Made by a program: the position numbers and the translations under genes. A stretch of DNA of 64,000 nucleotides from Paramacrobiotus metropolitanus. Taxonomy: Eukaryota; Tardigrada; Eutardigrada; Parachela; Macrobiotidae. The DNA is taken from the NCBI RefSeq assembly GCF_019649055.1, contig NW_026570262.1, forward strand, positions 992,001 to 1,056,000. The letters are read 5' to 3'. Positions 12,201 through 25,100 of this stretch are shown here, piece after piece. Below the pieces are notes generated by a model, which saw only the letters and a list, made by a program, of their open reading frames with translations, was not told the origin of the DNA and made no database searches. Every line of letters begins with the position of its first letter. Position 1 is the first letter of the stretch.

Positions 12201-15200
12201 TAAATCGGCATTACCCTGAACAATGGCAAGAAGCGCCTCGGCCTAGTGCTGCTTCCGCACCGCTTGTTACTGCAATTAATTTTATGGATCAAGGCCTGAC
12301 TCTCTTAAACCAGCCACAAGAGTTCTCTGTCGATCTGTGCAACAGTGCAGCCCCAACTTTTCTGCTCTTACCATGGGAATTTTATATAGCTCTGTTGAAG
12401 GATAGTCAATCAATGTTGGTGGTTATGTAACTTATCGATAGAAAAAATACTCACTGATGTGTTTCGATGGGCTAATAGCCAACTCTAGCTGACTGTAACG
12501 CTCGAAAGGAGGACTTTCCGCTTTCAAATAAGCATGCAAAACGCAGCCGGCTCGCATCGTATCATCCTGCACTCTTCCGTATGTGGCGGTACTACAGTCT
12601 GCAGCTGTAGAGCTACAGAATGTGGGTGCCACAAGCGACTCGGTTTGGTCATGGTTTTAGTTTTCACTTATCGGGCGGCCGTGCCGCTTGAGCCGAGCGA
12701 GCTTTTATGCAAAACTGTCTGCGAGTTTGCTTATTTATCCCGCAAGCCGCGGTCTCAGTAAACATAAAAAGCACTTTCCTTGCCAAAACGCCCTTCAAGT
12801 GCTGACATTGAGGAAGTACCACAATCTAGAACGCTATCCAACGCACAGAACCATTACACAGAATGTACATACAGTACACACACACGTACACACATCCAGC
12901 CGGTTTCAGATGGCCCTACACAGGCAAGATTTACAGTTCCAAGTTTTCGCTCCAAACACAGCCTACAGCTGTGTGGTGCATGGTTTTCAAGGCCCTTCGT
13001 GTACAAGTTGAACTTGCAGTACCAACACGCATCATCGTTTGCATTATACGTCATAAAATTTGATCGTTTTGTTGGTTAGTAGGCAAGCAGAGTCAGCATG
13101 TGTAGACAAGCCAAATCGCGGTAAGGCCCGCTTATCGCAGAAGATCAATGCAGGCATCGTAGACCCTAGCTGCAACTCCACAAGGGCAACTGCGTCGTCG
13201 TACATGCATTTGCTCTACTTTTCCTATCGCTCCCATGCAATTCATTTTAGCACGTTTTTCCTTACGAGGCACACGGTGCACAGGATAAATAATAATTATT
13301 ACTAAACCTTCTATTACGTAACCCCCAAAATTCCTGCCTAATACGTAGCATTTCCGGTTAGCCGCGAAGTGTACAGTATCGTCTGTCATTATGTGCACGG
13401 CATTGTGGAATCGCGAAGCAAATTTTACAGAAACCGAAGCCAGGACGCATATTTACGGTAAGCAGACGATCGCGAGAGAGCGCAATAATATAGAAACTAT
13501 AGTGAAAATATTGGTAGAAAGTTGCAGATGGAAATAACTGAACGATTGGAGAAGTGTTGTGCGCTTTATATACTGTAGTCAGTGGGACAGTGGTGGCGGC
13601 GCAACCTTGTTGTCCGTTGCCGCGTCTGTTGCCTTCACGACGGTCCACTAATTCTTATGGGGATGGTGTTTGGGGTGTGTGGTCTGTCCGTTCGCCTTGC
13701 GGCAGCGGATTCTGCGGTTAATAAACGATCTCTAATTTGAAGCGGTATTTCTGCATTATCTTGTAAACGTCGGAGCAGCTGTCGTTGCGAGTCTTGCGAC
13801 AATGGTTTTGTACGCGCGACACCTCGACAGTGAAAAAACGATGGTTGATTATTGCGTATGATGAAAATCAGACGCATAAGAATCGCCATTTGCATTGTCT
13901 GAAAGTGATTCAACAGCCACAAAACATCAGATCTAGAGCTGGTCATGCTGAGCAAAAACGCGGCATCCCCAGACTGCTGTAGTGCATGCATGGTGCATTA
14001 CATAATCTTGCAAGGTTATGATGCGAGTGTTCTTTCAGTAAAACTGTTATGCTGGCGATCAAGGCCAGTTACATAACAACACGCTTAGCGGGATTTCTAG
14101 ATTGTTTTCGTGCTGATATGAAAATCATGGCTGCTGTACTTCTATGTACATTTGCTTATCGTGAGCTGCTAACGCCTAACGGGGACGTAATGATTAGAAA
14201 TTCTCGTTTTGTGGAATGTGCACTTGCTGCATGGCTTAAAACTTATAAGTAACACTCCAGAAAAACCATAAATTTTCTAGCTTCTGATAGCTTTGTATAG
14301 GTCACGGTGGACCATGCATAGTGAGATGGCTGTAGTATTGTACATATCGTTCGTTTCATTGTAAGCACGTGGCATACGTATTCTGGTGCTTCCTTTCATT
14401 TTTGTTAACCCTCTCTTTTTTTTCAGTTGCAGTATTATGAATGCAATTATGCAAATAAATAATCCCTAATAAAATTATTAAGTATTGCACTATACACACG
14501 TACCACGAACCGGCATTTCTGCAGTCATTTTACCTTAATATAGATATACAATAGATACTTGTACGGGCTACATACCCTAATCTAGCTGCTGCCGCCTCTG
14601 GCCATCACCTTTCATTCTGTTTATGCTTTTTACCGTGTTCGTAATCGACTTGTGAAATATCAAAAAAATTAAATTTCTTTGCACCTGAGCTGTGAGAAGT
14701 GAATAATTTGTTTACCTGTTTAATTTAATGCTCCTGCAGATACAGTATACAAACTAAAACTTACCGGTTAGTATACGTCTACATGTATTAGTTGTATATT
14801 CTGCTCTTGCACAATTCTACACAAAGTACTAACAAAATAATTACATTTAATTTTCTTTCCTTTCTGACATACCGCAAGAGAGGTAACAGCTGACACTATA
14901 AAAATTATGTAACTATTTAAATATTATTAATTTTTTATAATAATATTATATTTTTTATTATAATAAGTGGAAGGATGTTTGCTTCAACTTACGCATAAAA
15001 AGATCGTACATAAGTACGGTATAGTTATATGGCGACGTATCGTACTGCAACTGTAGGGTGCGCGCAGTATCTAGTAACAATTTCAGCAAGTTTTAATTCT
15101 GAGAAACCAATGTTGTTTGTCGGTTTCAGTGACCTACTTTTAGGTCACATCTATCTGCAGAAGACGCTTTACATTCTTCGATTCTTACAACTTTACAGGA

Positions 15201-18200
15201 ATTACGAATTTACGATTACGCTGATTAGCTGTTTTTTGCCTTTGCTTTCTAAATAAGTGAACGTCCATTTTTATTCGGAAATTACGAGCTGTTCTTCACA
15301 GTGTTTCCTTGCGCCGCTTACAATTAGCGCAACGAAGAACTTGGGCATGTTGCTCGTTGAGCTGTGAGTATCATAATATGACAGTCTAGTTTCTTCCTGC
15401 AGATGGTCCTGCAACGTTCGTATAGAAAAGCGATCTATACGAATTACATTGATACTAGTACTAGTATACCGAAAACATGCCTGGTATTCCAACGTTTTTT
15501 GCGATAGCGCCCGTTGCTTACTATGTTGAAATTGGTTGTGTAACTCTTCCGCTTTGAAATTTTCGCCAACTGCATCACATTTCATGTTGAAGTGTAGCAC
15601 TAAGTCAATAGGCAGTAGATGCAAGGTCACCTTGAGCTGCCGTAGACATGGTAACGGCCGCCGCACTCAATCGCTGATTTAGCGCTGACGTCACCGCGCA
15701 ATATGAATAGCGGTATGCTTTTATGTGTATCTATCGTAGCTGTACTTGCACTAGTCTTATCTCGTTACATAAGTACTTATATCGTAATAATTATTGCGCT
15801 ATGGCATCCGTAATACGTACTGCACGTATACCTCCTTTTGACAAGTACTGTAGACTTTACTGTGTACAAACACAGTACACCTTCAAAAATTTTAATAGGG
15901 TCGTCGTAAAAATTAATAATTATGGTTGGTTATTCCATCCTCTGGAAGTATTTTAAGGGATTAAGAACCGAGTTTAAAAACCAAAAGATATTATTTGAAT
16001 CTTTTTATTGCGAGAAAATATAACCGTAACTACAACACCAAAAATTTCTTGGTATTGATGAGTGATAAATTTCTTACAAGTTGACTACGTTCTATCATGG
16101 AATCTCATTACGACAGTTTTGCTGTTCAAAACTGAACAAGAACTGCAAAAAATTATATCACTCAAAACTTCAAAGCACAAACCGGCATATTGACAGAGGA
16201 TCATGGCAGAAAATGAGCCCATTCGGGAAATACAGATATCTATATAAATTAATAGAAATGACTACTAACGTGGTATAGTTCTGTAGATACTTCTATAGAT
16301 ACTGTACTTATACTATAGTTCTATGTTATTGCAACTTGTTTTGTACTTCTGCATCGCCAGATATTTTATTTTTAGTCGTATTGCGCCAAGTGCCCACTGT
16401 CACTCTACAATTAACGTACAATACGTACTCGTACTGATAGATGAAAAAGTGTAGCCTTGCATAATTATTGCTAATTTTGCGAGGCTGTACTACTTAATAT
16501 TTCTTAAATTATGACTACTTAAATAACATAAACGTAAGCCTCAGACCAGTTTGGTGTCCAAGTTAAAGCGCGGGTGCTTGTAAGTATTATTAGTAAATTC
16601 ATAATTATATAGATATGTACTGGGTGAAAGTTACCATGATTTCGCCGTAGGTCAGCAACGAAATTCTTCGAAACTGGTAAATTGTAATCCTTATTTTTTT
16701 CGCGTTACAAGTCTGTTGCTTGCAAATTAATTAACTGCAGTAGTTTGCACTCCATAGTTTATTATTTGCTGAGCCTGATTATAAAATTAATATCGGTTTG
16801 TGTTGGCGACTGTTAGTTGCTAGCAAACACGGTTAGCTATGTTATGCAATTACACCAGATAAATAATTAGCCGCTGGGGTGGGATAAGAAAACTACTAAC
16901 AGAGCATGCACGTACGGAAATAAGAATAATAAGAGATGTGTCGCCAAATCGAAAGGCTGTTTGTTGAAACCCCCACATGTGTATCTGGCAAATCGTCCTT
17001 ATGTAATCTGCAGCGATCCGATGAGCTACTGTGCTCCGCCGCAGTATGCATTGTTGTTGTTGGTCCCGATATTTTGGTTATGTAACTCATCGAGTAAATC
17101 GATTGAAAAAGAAATAACGAAATTACGTAACGCTTAGCACTTAGGGTTTGCGTGCTGATTGAGCACTGTCGGGCCCTAGACAGGAAACTGATAGTAAGAG
17201 AAAATAAATTTGCCTGTTACATAACTAGAACTGGGTTATATTAATGTCAAGCGCTATAAAAAAGACGTTGCATAACAAACAGTAGACAACAAAATCCGTC
17301 ACATCGTTAATACTTGTTTCTGATAATATCGTATAAGCAAGTTAAAACGTAAAAGATGCAAGTACTAACACAACCTAAACTTTTATGGTGAAAAGTATGC
17401 ATATATTTATAATTATGTGAAAGTGATCATTTTCTTTCTGCTTTCTGTGGCTACTTATTGCCAAGTTGCCAACTATAGCATTGCGGGTTTACTGTACTTT
17501 TTGTAGATTACTTCTAGAGAAATGATGGTTACAGTCATGTACTGCACAATCTCCGACGACTGAGAAGTCTGGAAACATAGCTGGAAAAACTTCATTTTTT
17601 GTTTCGGCGCTTGATATATTATTAACACTTTGAAATTACTACCGACATAAATACATAAATGTATGATTTCTCCAGCTTAAACTTGTTCTGTTACACATAC
17701 TTACATATAATATTTTTTCGTAAGTAATGTAAGTAATTGAAACATCCTGATCCAGGTTCCGTTGCGCTGAAGCTTTGTACCAATGGAAGAAACCTAATCG
17801 GACATATACAAAGTAATTACTAGCAAGGTTGCAAATACGGGTACGAATGCCACTGCTACAATGATACTGTTAAAATATACGTAAAATTTTACATCTCTTA
17901 CTTATCACATGATACGTATTACCATATATGCATGAATCAGCTCACTCTGGGCATATCCGAGAGTAGATAAATTTATAACGCGTCGTGGATGACTTTATGA
18001 ATCAGTGTATGAAACTTATTAATTTTGTTACCCTTCGTAGAGAAAAACGTGCGCAGTTTTATGTCATTCATGTCTGCGAGTAGTGTTGCTACGTCTTACA
18101 AGTTTGTAGTTTTTACTCATTTTCAGTATCATGCAAAACATGATTTTGTGTTTGAGCGGTACATATCGCAATTCTAACTTGAGTAGATCCCGTAAAAGTA

Positions 18201-18779
18201 CCCGGCACTCGCCATCAAAAATGCAACAAGTTCGCACACAGCATGGATGGAGAAAAGTACCGTATACAAGTACTTATCGTGTTACAATAGTGATACATCA
18301 TCATCCCATCCTAGCACTTATTAGAAAAAAACAGTTGAATAAAATTTTTTCTTGGTTATATCTTATATCAAGTAAAAAAGTTATGTCAATGCCGCATTTC
18401 AGAACAAAGAATGAATGATAGCTCATTTTTCCTACTACTGAGTAGATCGCGGAATTGGCTATATACAAAATAAATCCCGGGGTTTCTTGAAAACTAAGCC
18501 AGAATTCGTAAGTACGAGAAAAGATTCAAGTCATTTAAGAAAACTTTAAACAACACGATAAAGGGACAATTAAAGGTGACGTTTGCTTCTGCTTCTCTTC
18601 TGGTCAGGTTAGGGCGTGGAGAACCTGCCACCGAATTTCCGCGGTTACTGCAGTGAGCAATGAGGCAACAGAACTACTGCAGTATTTATAAACATAATCA
18701 TATAGATATTTACTTATGGTTAGTACTTGCTGCAGCTGTACCATCCTACTGTAGTATGATCGAGTTAATTACTGATTAT

Positions 18780-18810
18780 GATGAAGTACTTACAACTACA
18801 GTACTTCATC
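18780..18810. repeat. Short perfect stem-loop
   Basis: The arms GATGAAGTAC (18780-18789) and GTACTTCATC (18801-18810) pair perfectly over 10 bp around an 11-nt loop. Weak outer pairing of CTACTGTA-type words extends it. It could be chance in this AT-rich, GTAC-rich tract. Confidence 0.5.
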
Positions 18811-20430
18811 TATTATACAGTAGATTGGATTTTTCCTCATTAATGGTTTCTCATGGATATTTAGGAAACTTTACCAGTAGTGGTGCACCCATAATGGAGA
18901 GTGAAAAGTTAGAACTTCGATTACAATAATAAAATGAGTACTTGAAGTACGCTAATTAGAATATGCTTCTGCAAAATTAGTTAGGTTGTAACAATCGCAT
19001 TTTGCAGTACATATTAAGATTCTCCATTACCGATACTGTATTGTGTAAGCAACTTTTTATTAAATCTGCCGTAGGCTATCACAAATTTAATTTTGCTAAT
19101 TGCTGATACTGTGACAATGTGTGCACTGTGCATTCGCTAATTTCAAAAAATTTATATTATGTGAAAGAAGTGACGTTTGCTTTTATAAACGTTTGTGACT
19201 TTGGTACTGCCTGACAATGTATGTATGTACGATACAAGCCCAATTGAAAATGAGTTGCGTAAAGAAGTAGCGCGAAATATAGATTTATGGGTTGCGACAT
19301 TTGTAGTGTACTGACTTTCGCTACAAGTCTTTACGCAACCCATTTCCAATTCGGCTTGTGTCATTGTCCATATTAACGCATTACAGCAAGAGTGTTACCG
19401 AAGCTTTGATCCTAATAGGATTTTACTTTTCAGCAACATTTTTTGTTATTTTTTTCAATACCTTACTTTTGGAATAATTTTTAGTTTGCCGCAAAATGAC
19501 ACTGGAGACAAATAAATCGGACCGATGCTATACTATCTGTACAGTAGATTTAACCGACAATACATGTCCAAGCATAAACGTGGCAGCTAAAATTATAAAG
19601 TACATATTAACCTAACGCACAGATCGGAATTAACTCAAATTTTGCATATAATGTTTCGCTACTGCCTTTCGGCATACAATTAAGTATCTGTATGCCATCT
19701 TCAATGTACAATATACGGCGTCAAGAGATGTACAAGATACGAGTACGTATACTGGCATAGATCCAGGTAGCTAGTACGCACAGTCGATCGGAATTGCTTT
19801 TTTGCCTATGTTTACAAAATTTCTGAAAAACGAAAGACAGCATCCTGCTGTAGATTCTAGCCATATTGTGCCTTCAGTACCTCAGCTCCCCCGATAATAG
19901 AGAGCGCATAGTGTTTCCGATGAAATGACTTCTGAAGTTCTGCAACCGTTTTTCCTAATCTATATGCATGCAGCATACAGTTTTTCAAAAATTGGGATCG
20001 TTAGAGGTCACAATAACTGTGATTTAAATATAAATCGCAGTTGGCAAACATGACAGTTTAAACACGTAAATGCTTTCTAATACAGAGAAAGTGGATGACT
20101 AATGATAATTATATGAAAGAAGTAACATTTGCTTTTGTAGCCAGAACAGTTAGGGTCAATGACTGGCACACATCTCATGATTATAAATTCGTGTGGACAT
20201 TATTAGGGCATTAAAGACCGGAAAAAAATTAGGGCACACGTCAGAGTCAGCGCGGGTGCTTATCGTGATGTTCCACATTATGGAGATACACAAAGCCGAA
20301 TCGCTAGGAATTGCGTTTCTGGTTCTGGAAAATGGGTTTGCCGGCAGATATAGTGTTTGCTTACCTGAAACCATTAACCTGTATTCCAGATCCACATGAC
20401 TGCTTTTTCGAGATTTTTGTTGTTTTTTTA

Positions 20431-20508
20431 ATTCTGAATTCCCGTGATTTTGAAAGTACAGTACTTACAATTCTGAATACCCGCGATTTTGAAAGTACAG
20501 TACTTACA
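20431..20508. repeat. 39-bp tandem duplication
   Basis: Two adjacent 39-bp copies (20431-20469 and 20470-20508) differ at two positions. Each ends with GTACAGTACTTACA. The high identity suggests a recent duplication. It lies in the gene-free region upstream of E75. Confidence 0.85.
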
Positions 20509-22012
20509 ATTAGCACAAGAAGTTCTCATTGTAAGGTAATGACATCGCCTACTGGCTGCTACGCCCTAGTTTACAAAGAAAATTAAGCATCGACAAAATT
20601 AAGATGGATGTGCATAATACAGTTTTTATCTAACCGACCGGGATTTAATGCTTGAAAGACATGATATAGATATTCGATACTTTATAAAGCAACGCTCGCT
20701 ATTGTTTAATACATCATAATTTATCATTACAATTTTTGCAGTTTAGTTTCTGTGCGACCGGTGGTAGGTGCGTCATAATGCCGCAAAAATTATAAATTGT
20801 TATTGTCAAATGAAACAGACTTCAGAAGTTTCTAGTTATTGCGTGTTGTCGTTTTTTTGGGTCTTGACCGGCGAGTCAATGTTCGCTGCTATGTTTGTGG
20901 ATTTAAATAACTTGACCACTGATCTTGCTTGAACATAATCGGTGGCCGATTGCGAAGCACGTACGGCGCAAATCAGAACAGGTTACGTAAACCATACGTC
21001 TATTCAATATCTGCAGAAGTATTGTATATTTGTACTTACCTCTGTGTAAATTTAACGGTGGAGTAATTAATTGAGCAGTTTTTGGATAGTCTATACGTAG
21101 ATAAGCACCATATTATGCACTATAAAACGATTTCAATATAATTCGGTTAATCTTTCTTTATACCAACTGATGTATCGTTTTCGGTCTGCAGAACGGCACA
21201 TTGGGACAATTAATTTGTATGGAAGATTAGGTATCACATAAATCAATAATTATTCACTCATCGATGGATCGTGTCCTGTAAAAAACTCTCGTTAGTTTTG
21301 TGCGAAAGATATTAGCCCAAAGTTTCACGATCCCGTTAAAATATGCTTGTCATTTGCACATGTTTGTTTGTATTTTATTTGGTCCAAACAACATCTTCAA
21401 TATTACCAAAATAAAAGCACTAGTATCGTGAAACTTGCATTTTGAACCGCGTACTCTGAATCTGGGGCGTGGAGATCCTTCTACCGCTTCTAGGTCTGGC
21501 GTGTTTAAAGTTTGTGATAAAATAATGGTTCGGCGTATTTCCCTCTGCAACTTGGTAGTTTGTGTACGAGTACTTGTTGTTTGCGTACCACGTTCCCGGT
21601 ATCTGTGCCATAACTGACTAACCTAGAGATTACACTTGGTTGTAGTGTGAATGAACTCTGGTGACCAGTGCGCGTCTGCTCTGCATCGACAAGAACAGAA
21701 GAGAGAACAGAAGCCTTGGCAGTGAATAAGAGAGAAAAGAAAATTTGATAGACAGCAGAGCGGCACATTCAACACAACCGTATCTTCTTGTTTGGTTGCC
21801 AATTGAAATATGGTGTGGTTAGTGTGGCACCACGTACAGAGAATTCGGAACTAAGCCAAACGTCTGCCATTGGGCCACCGGATCGCGTAGTCTGCACTAA
21901 ATATCTCACCACACCGATAATCTCCCAGCCCGGCATTATTGTTAATCTGTTCACCCGTTTTTGTCGTGTGGTGAAGCATTTGGAAGCACAGCTATAGTGC
22001 TAGCCCGAGCAA

Positions 22013-22111
22013 ATGGACAGTGGATATCTTTGTTCTTATCGTTTGTGTGCAGTGTGTGGCGCGAGAAGGATTGTTGGAATCCTTGGGAATACAACCACTA
22101 TCTGTGGCTGA
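22013..22111 (+). other. Upstream ORF in the probable E75 leader
   Basis: An ATG-to-TGA frame of 32 codons ends 51 bp before the E75 start codon. If this DNA is in the E75 leader, the ORF could dampen translation. No transcript boundary can be seen, so membership in the leader is inferred. Confidence 0.35.
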
Positions 22112-22162
22112 CTTGATTTGATTTCCATTTTATTGGTTTTGTTTATGTGGAATTAATCCAAA

Positions 22163-25100
22163 ATGGCCAAAAATACTACGAATTCTGTTGAGATGGCGGG
22201 AAAGCCAACCGGAAGCGACCTAAAAATTGGTAAGTTCGTTTAATTGCTTACTATAGCACTCATACTGTACTATGTAACGACCGCTGTTCGGCTCTTCCCG
22301 TTACGCTGCATACACTCACACACCTGTGCTAACTTGGATTACGTGTTTTTGGGAACAGTAGAACTGCGAACACAATAGCTTGCATGAACGTAAGGATTTG
22401 ATAACCTACTATGAATCGCGCGAACGTTCCTCTCGCTGAGTTTCGCTTTCTCTGGTTCGCTGATCTCTATGATCCCTGATCTCGTTGATTCAACGGGCAT
22501 TTGTGGTCGCAGGTGTAAAAATATAGGGCAGTTCCTCGCCGGCTTTGAAATGCGTTTATGTAAAGCGATACATACGTAACCGATGTGAGAGGGTTTTATT
22601 TGATAATTATATCAGCCGGCAGATCCAAGGATTGTGAAGCGCTGGCACTTTTCCCTTGTATTTCAAAGGCTATCGGTATAATTATCATCTCAAAGACAAA
22701 CTGGCTTTTTTAGATTTCGATGGGACAACAGTGTTGTGTCGGGTCTGTGGAGACAAAGCGAGTGGTTTTCACTATGGAGTGCATAGTAAGTGTAAACATT
22801 CTGAATATCCTTTGAACTTGATTGCATTACTGTTACATATTTAATAAACTGTATGTATAAGTAACAGAACGATATTACGCTTTTAATCTCACGTTTGGTT
22901 CTTATCACTTTTCCAGGTTGTGAAGGATGTAAGGTATGTGTTCTGTGCATTAGCACGATAAAATCAGTGTTTCCAGAAAAATTAAAGACGGTAGATGCAA
23001 ATTGGCACACAAGCAGGTCCAATCGCGGAACAGTTTTCCGACTACCTAAATTCTAGCTGATTACGTCACATTGTCCATGTTAAGAACTTCACTGTGGTTC
23101 CGCAATGAAAGTGACCATGAACTTCACACAGAAAATCACCTGAAGTCGGGAGAGTAGACAGTTCTGAAGTGTGTCTCTCGGCCTCTCTCTCTGGCTATGT
23201 GGTGAGGTTGCGTAACATCCAGTAACTTCTAAACTTGGATGCAAGCTAGCATCAGTCAGACAGCTGATGCGCAGTGCCGCAGTGCAGGGTGCAGCTTGCA
23301 GTCGGCAAATATCGACAGAGTTTAACGGGAAGGTGTGCCATGATGGGAACCGTGCTAAGTGCTGACGAAGGGAAACTTTTCGTACATGTTGTATAATTTG
23401 TTTCTGTATTAGAAGATTCATTCATCAAAAAAGTTATTTATTGATTGTATTCAAACCGCAAATATGTTTTGCTGACAGGCATAATTTATCTTACCTTGGC
23501 AATGAAAATGGAGTTTTTGTCAGGCGGTCCATGTTCGAACGAATGCCTTTAGCGAAATATTTGAATTAATTTGTCTGCGGTGAATGCTGACTGCCGCATT
23601 ATGCATAAAGTATTGGTGTCTATGACGCAGTACTAAAAAACTGAAAAACATCTGAATCGAAATATAAAGTTGTTATCACCTATAGCAGTGTTTTTGTTGT
23701 CTCGTAAAATTTGGTTTAAATTTATTTGAATTTTTGTTGAATGCTTTTCGAGATCGTGTGTTGTTGAACGCTCGTTCTTTGTTATTTTTTGTCTGTGTAG
23801 GCCAAGTAGACTTAAAAAGTTAATTTGTTTTCTCCAGGACAGTTGCCCGTTTTTCGCGAACTGGATTTCTAGTTCATGTGATGTCAAATGGCCGGATGGC
23901 GAACTGGGCGTTGTTATGCAAAATCTTGGCCGACATTTTCGGTCCGATTTAAATCTGCGATTAGCCGGCGCATATACATAGACTACCCGTACAGAGTTAG
24001 TTGCGATTTGTTGTTCTCAATTCCGCCGTAACTTTATGACCAGTGTTGTTTGTGCTGGAAAATCACTGAACTTGTCTTTTAAGCACCAAGTTCTCATTGA
24101 TAACAGTCCACACAAAATATTGCGGGATCGATTGGTTCGCGCGCTCTACTTTGTTGACCTCGTTCGGCGAACGCGGGGTGCATTGCGCAAAATTTGTTTT
24201 TGGATTTCTGTAGTTGACACATTTCTGGAACGATGCTGGCAACATTGGGGATCGTTTTATTGCCCCTTTCTCCATCGTAAAAAAATCCTGATAGCGAGAG
24301 AAATAGAGACATATGGTAATGTTTTGTTTGCGCGCCGGTTAAAGAATGTGGGTAAACAAAGAATTACGTAAAGCTGTAAACGATTCAGTTGATCGCCGCA
24401 TCTCTCATTGCTTATTCATTGCTAGGAAAGGAAGGCGAACTCTTATTTCTGGTTAAAACAATCTAGAGATTTTTGACCGGAACTCCACAGTGAAACACCT
24501 TTTGATGATTGCGCTGTAACCAGAATCAGGCTTTTGTATCAGTGGCCGGACATCGACCCTGAAATTGACCCCCTCTTGCTGCATCGCTCTTGTTGCACAG
24601 AGAGAAAAGCTTGAGCTGATAGTACGTATACATATTGTGGCGTTACGCCTGCCTGACCCACTGGCTGACTGCTCTGATGAGTCTGATCTGCGCTATAGCT
24701 TTGGCCTATCTTCTGCTGCGCGCTTTTCGGCAACCGAGTCACTCGATCGGTTCGTAGCAAAACGGACCTTATACAAAAAACAGAAAGAATAATTAATTTG
24801 AATTTTAGATAGAAAGTTCTAGCATTTAAAATTTTTTTTTGTGAAAGTGTGCCATAAATTGTGGGATCCTGTTAAATAAAATCGTATTGCGAAAATTTGT
24901 TAGTTACTCATAGGTTTCATGGTCAGTCAATACTTCCAATCGTTTGCTGTTAATTAAAAAAAATTAGCTGGGACAAGCACGAGTAATGTAGATTGAGCGC
25001 ATTTTGGTGCAGATTTTCAAATCGGCCACAGCAAAGCATTGCCGCGCACCTTGTACCGTAGTAGCCCATTGTGCCTTTACGGCGCAGATAAAATCAAGCA

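Larger units (their letters stand above)
9201..22012. other. 12.8-kb gene-free interval upstream of E75
   Basis: No convincing exon was found on either strand. ORFs here are short, lack domains and overlap on both strands. The DNA is AT-rich with many GTAC/TACGTA words and local repeats (listed separately). It probably contains distal E75 promoters, alternative 5' exons and enhancers, as E75 genes in arthropods have several promoters, but no element can be named. Confidence 0.5.

Noticed and set aside
14930-14970. AT-rich hairpin-like tract
   Set aside because: It is low-complexity TA sequence whose partial pairing is expected by composition.
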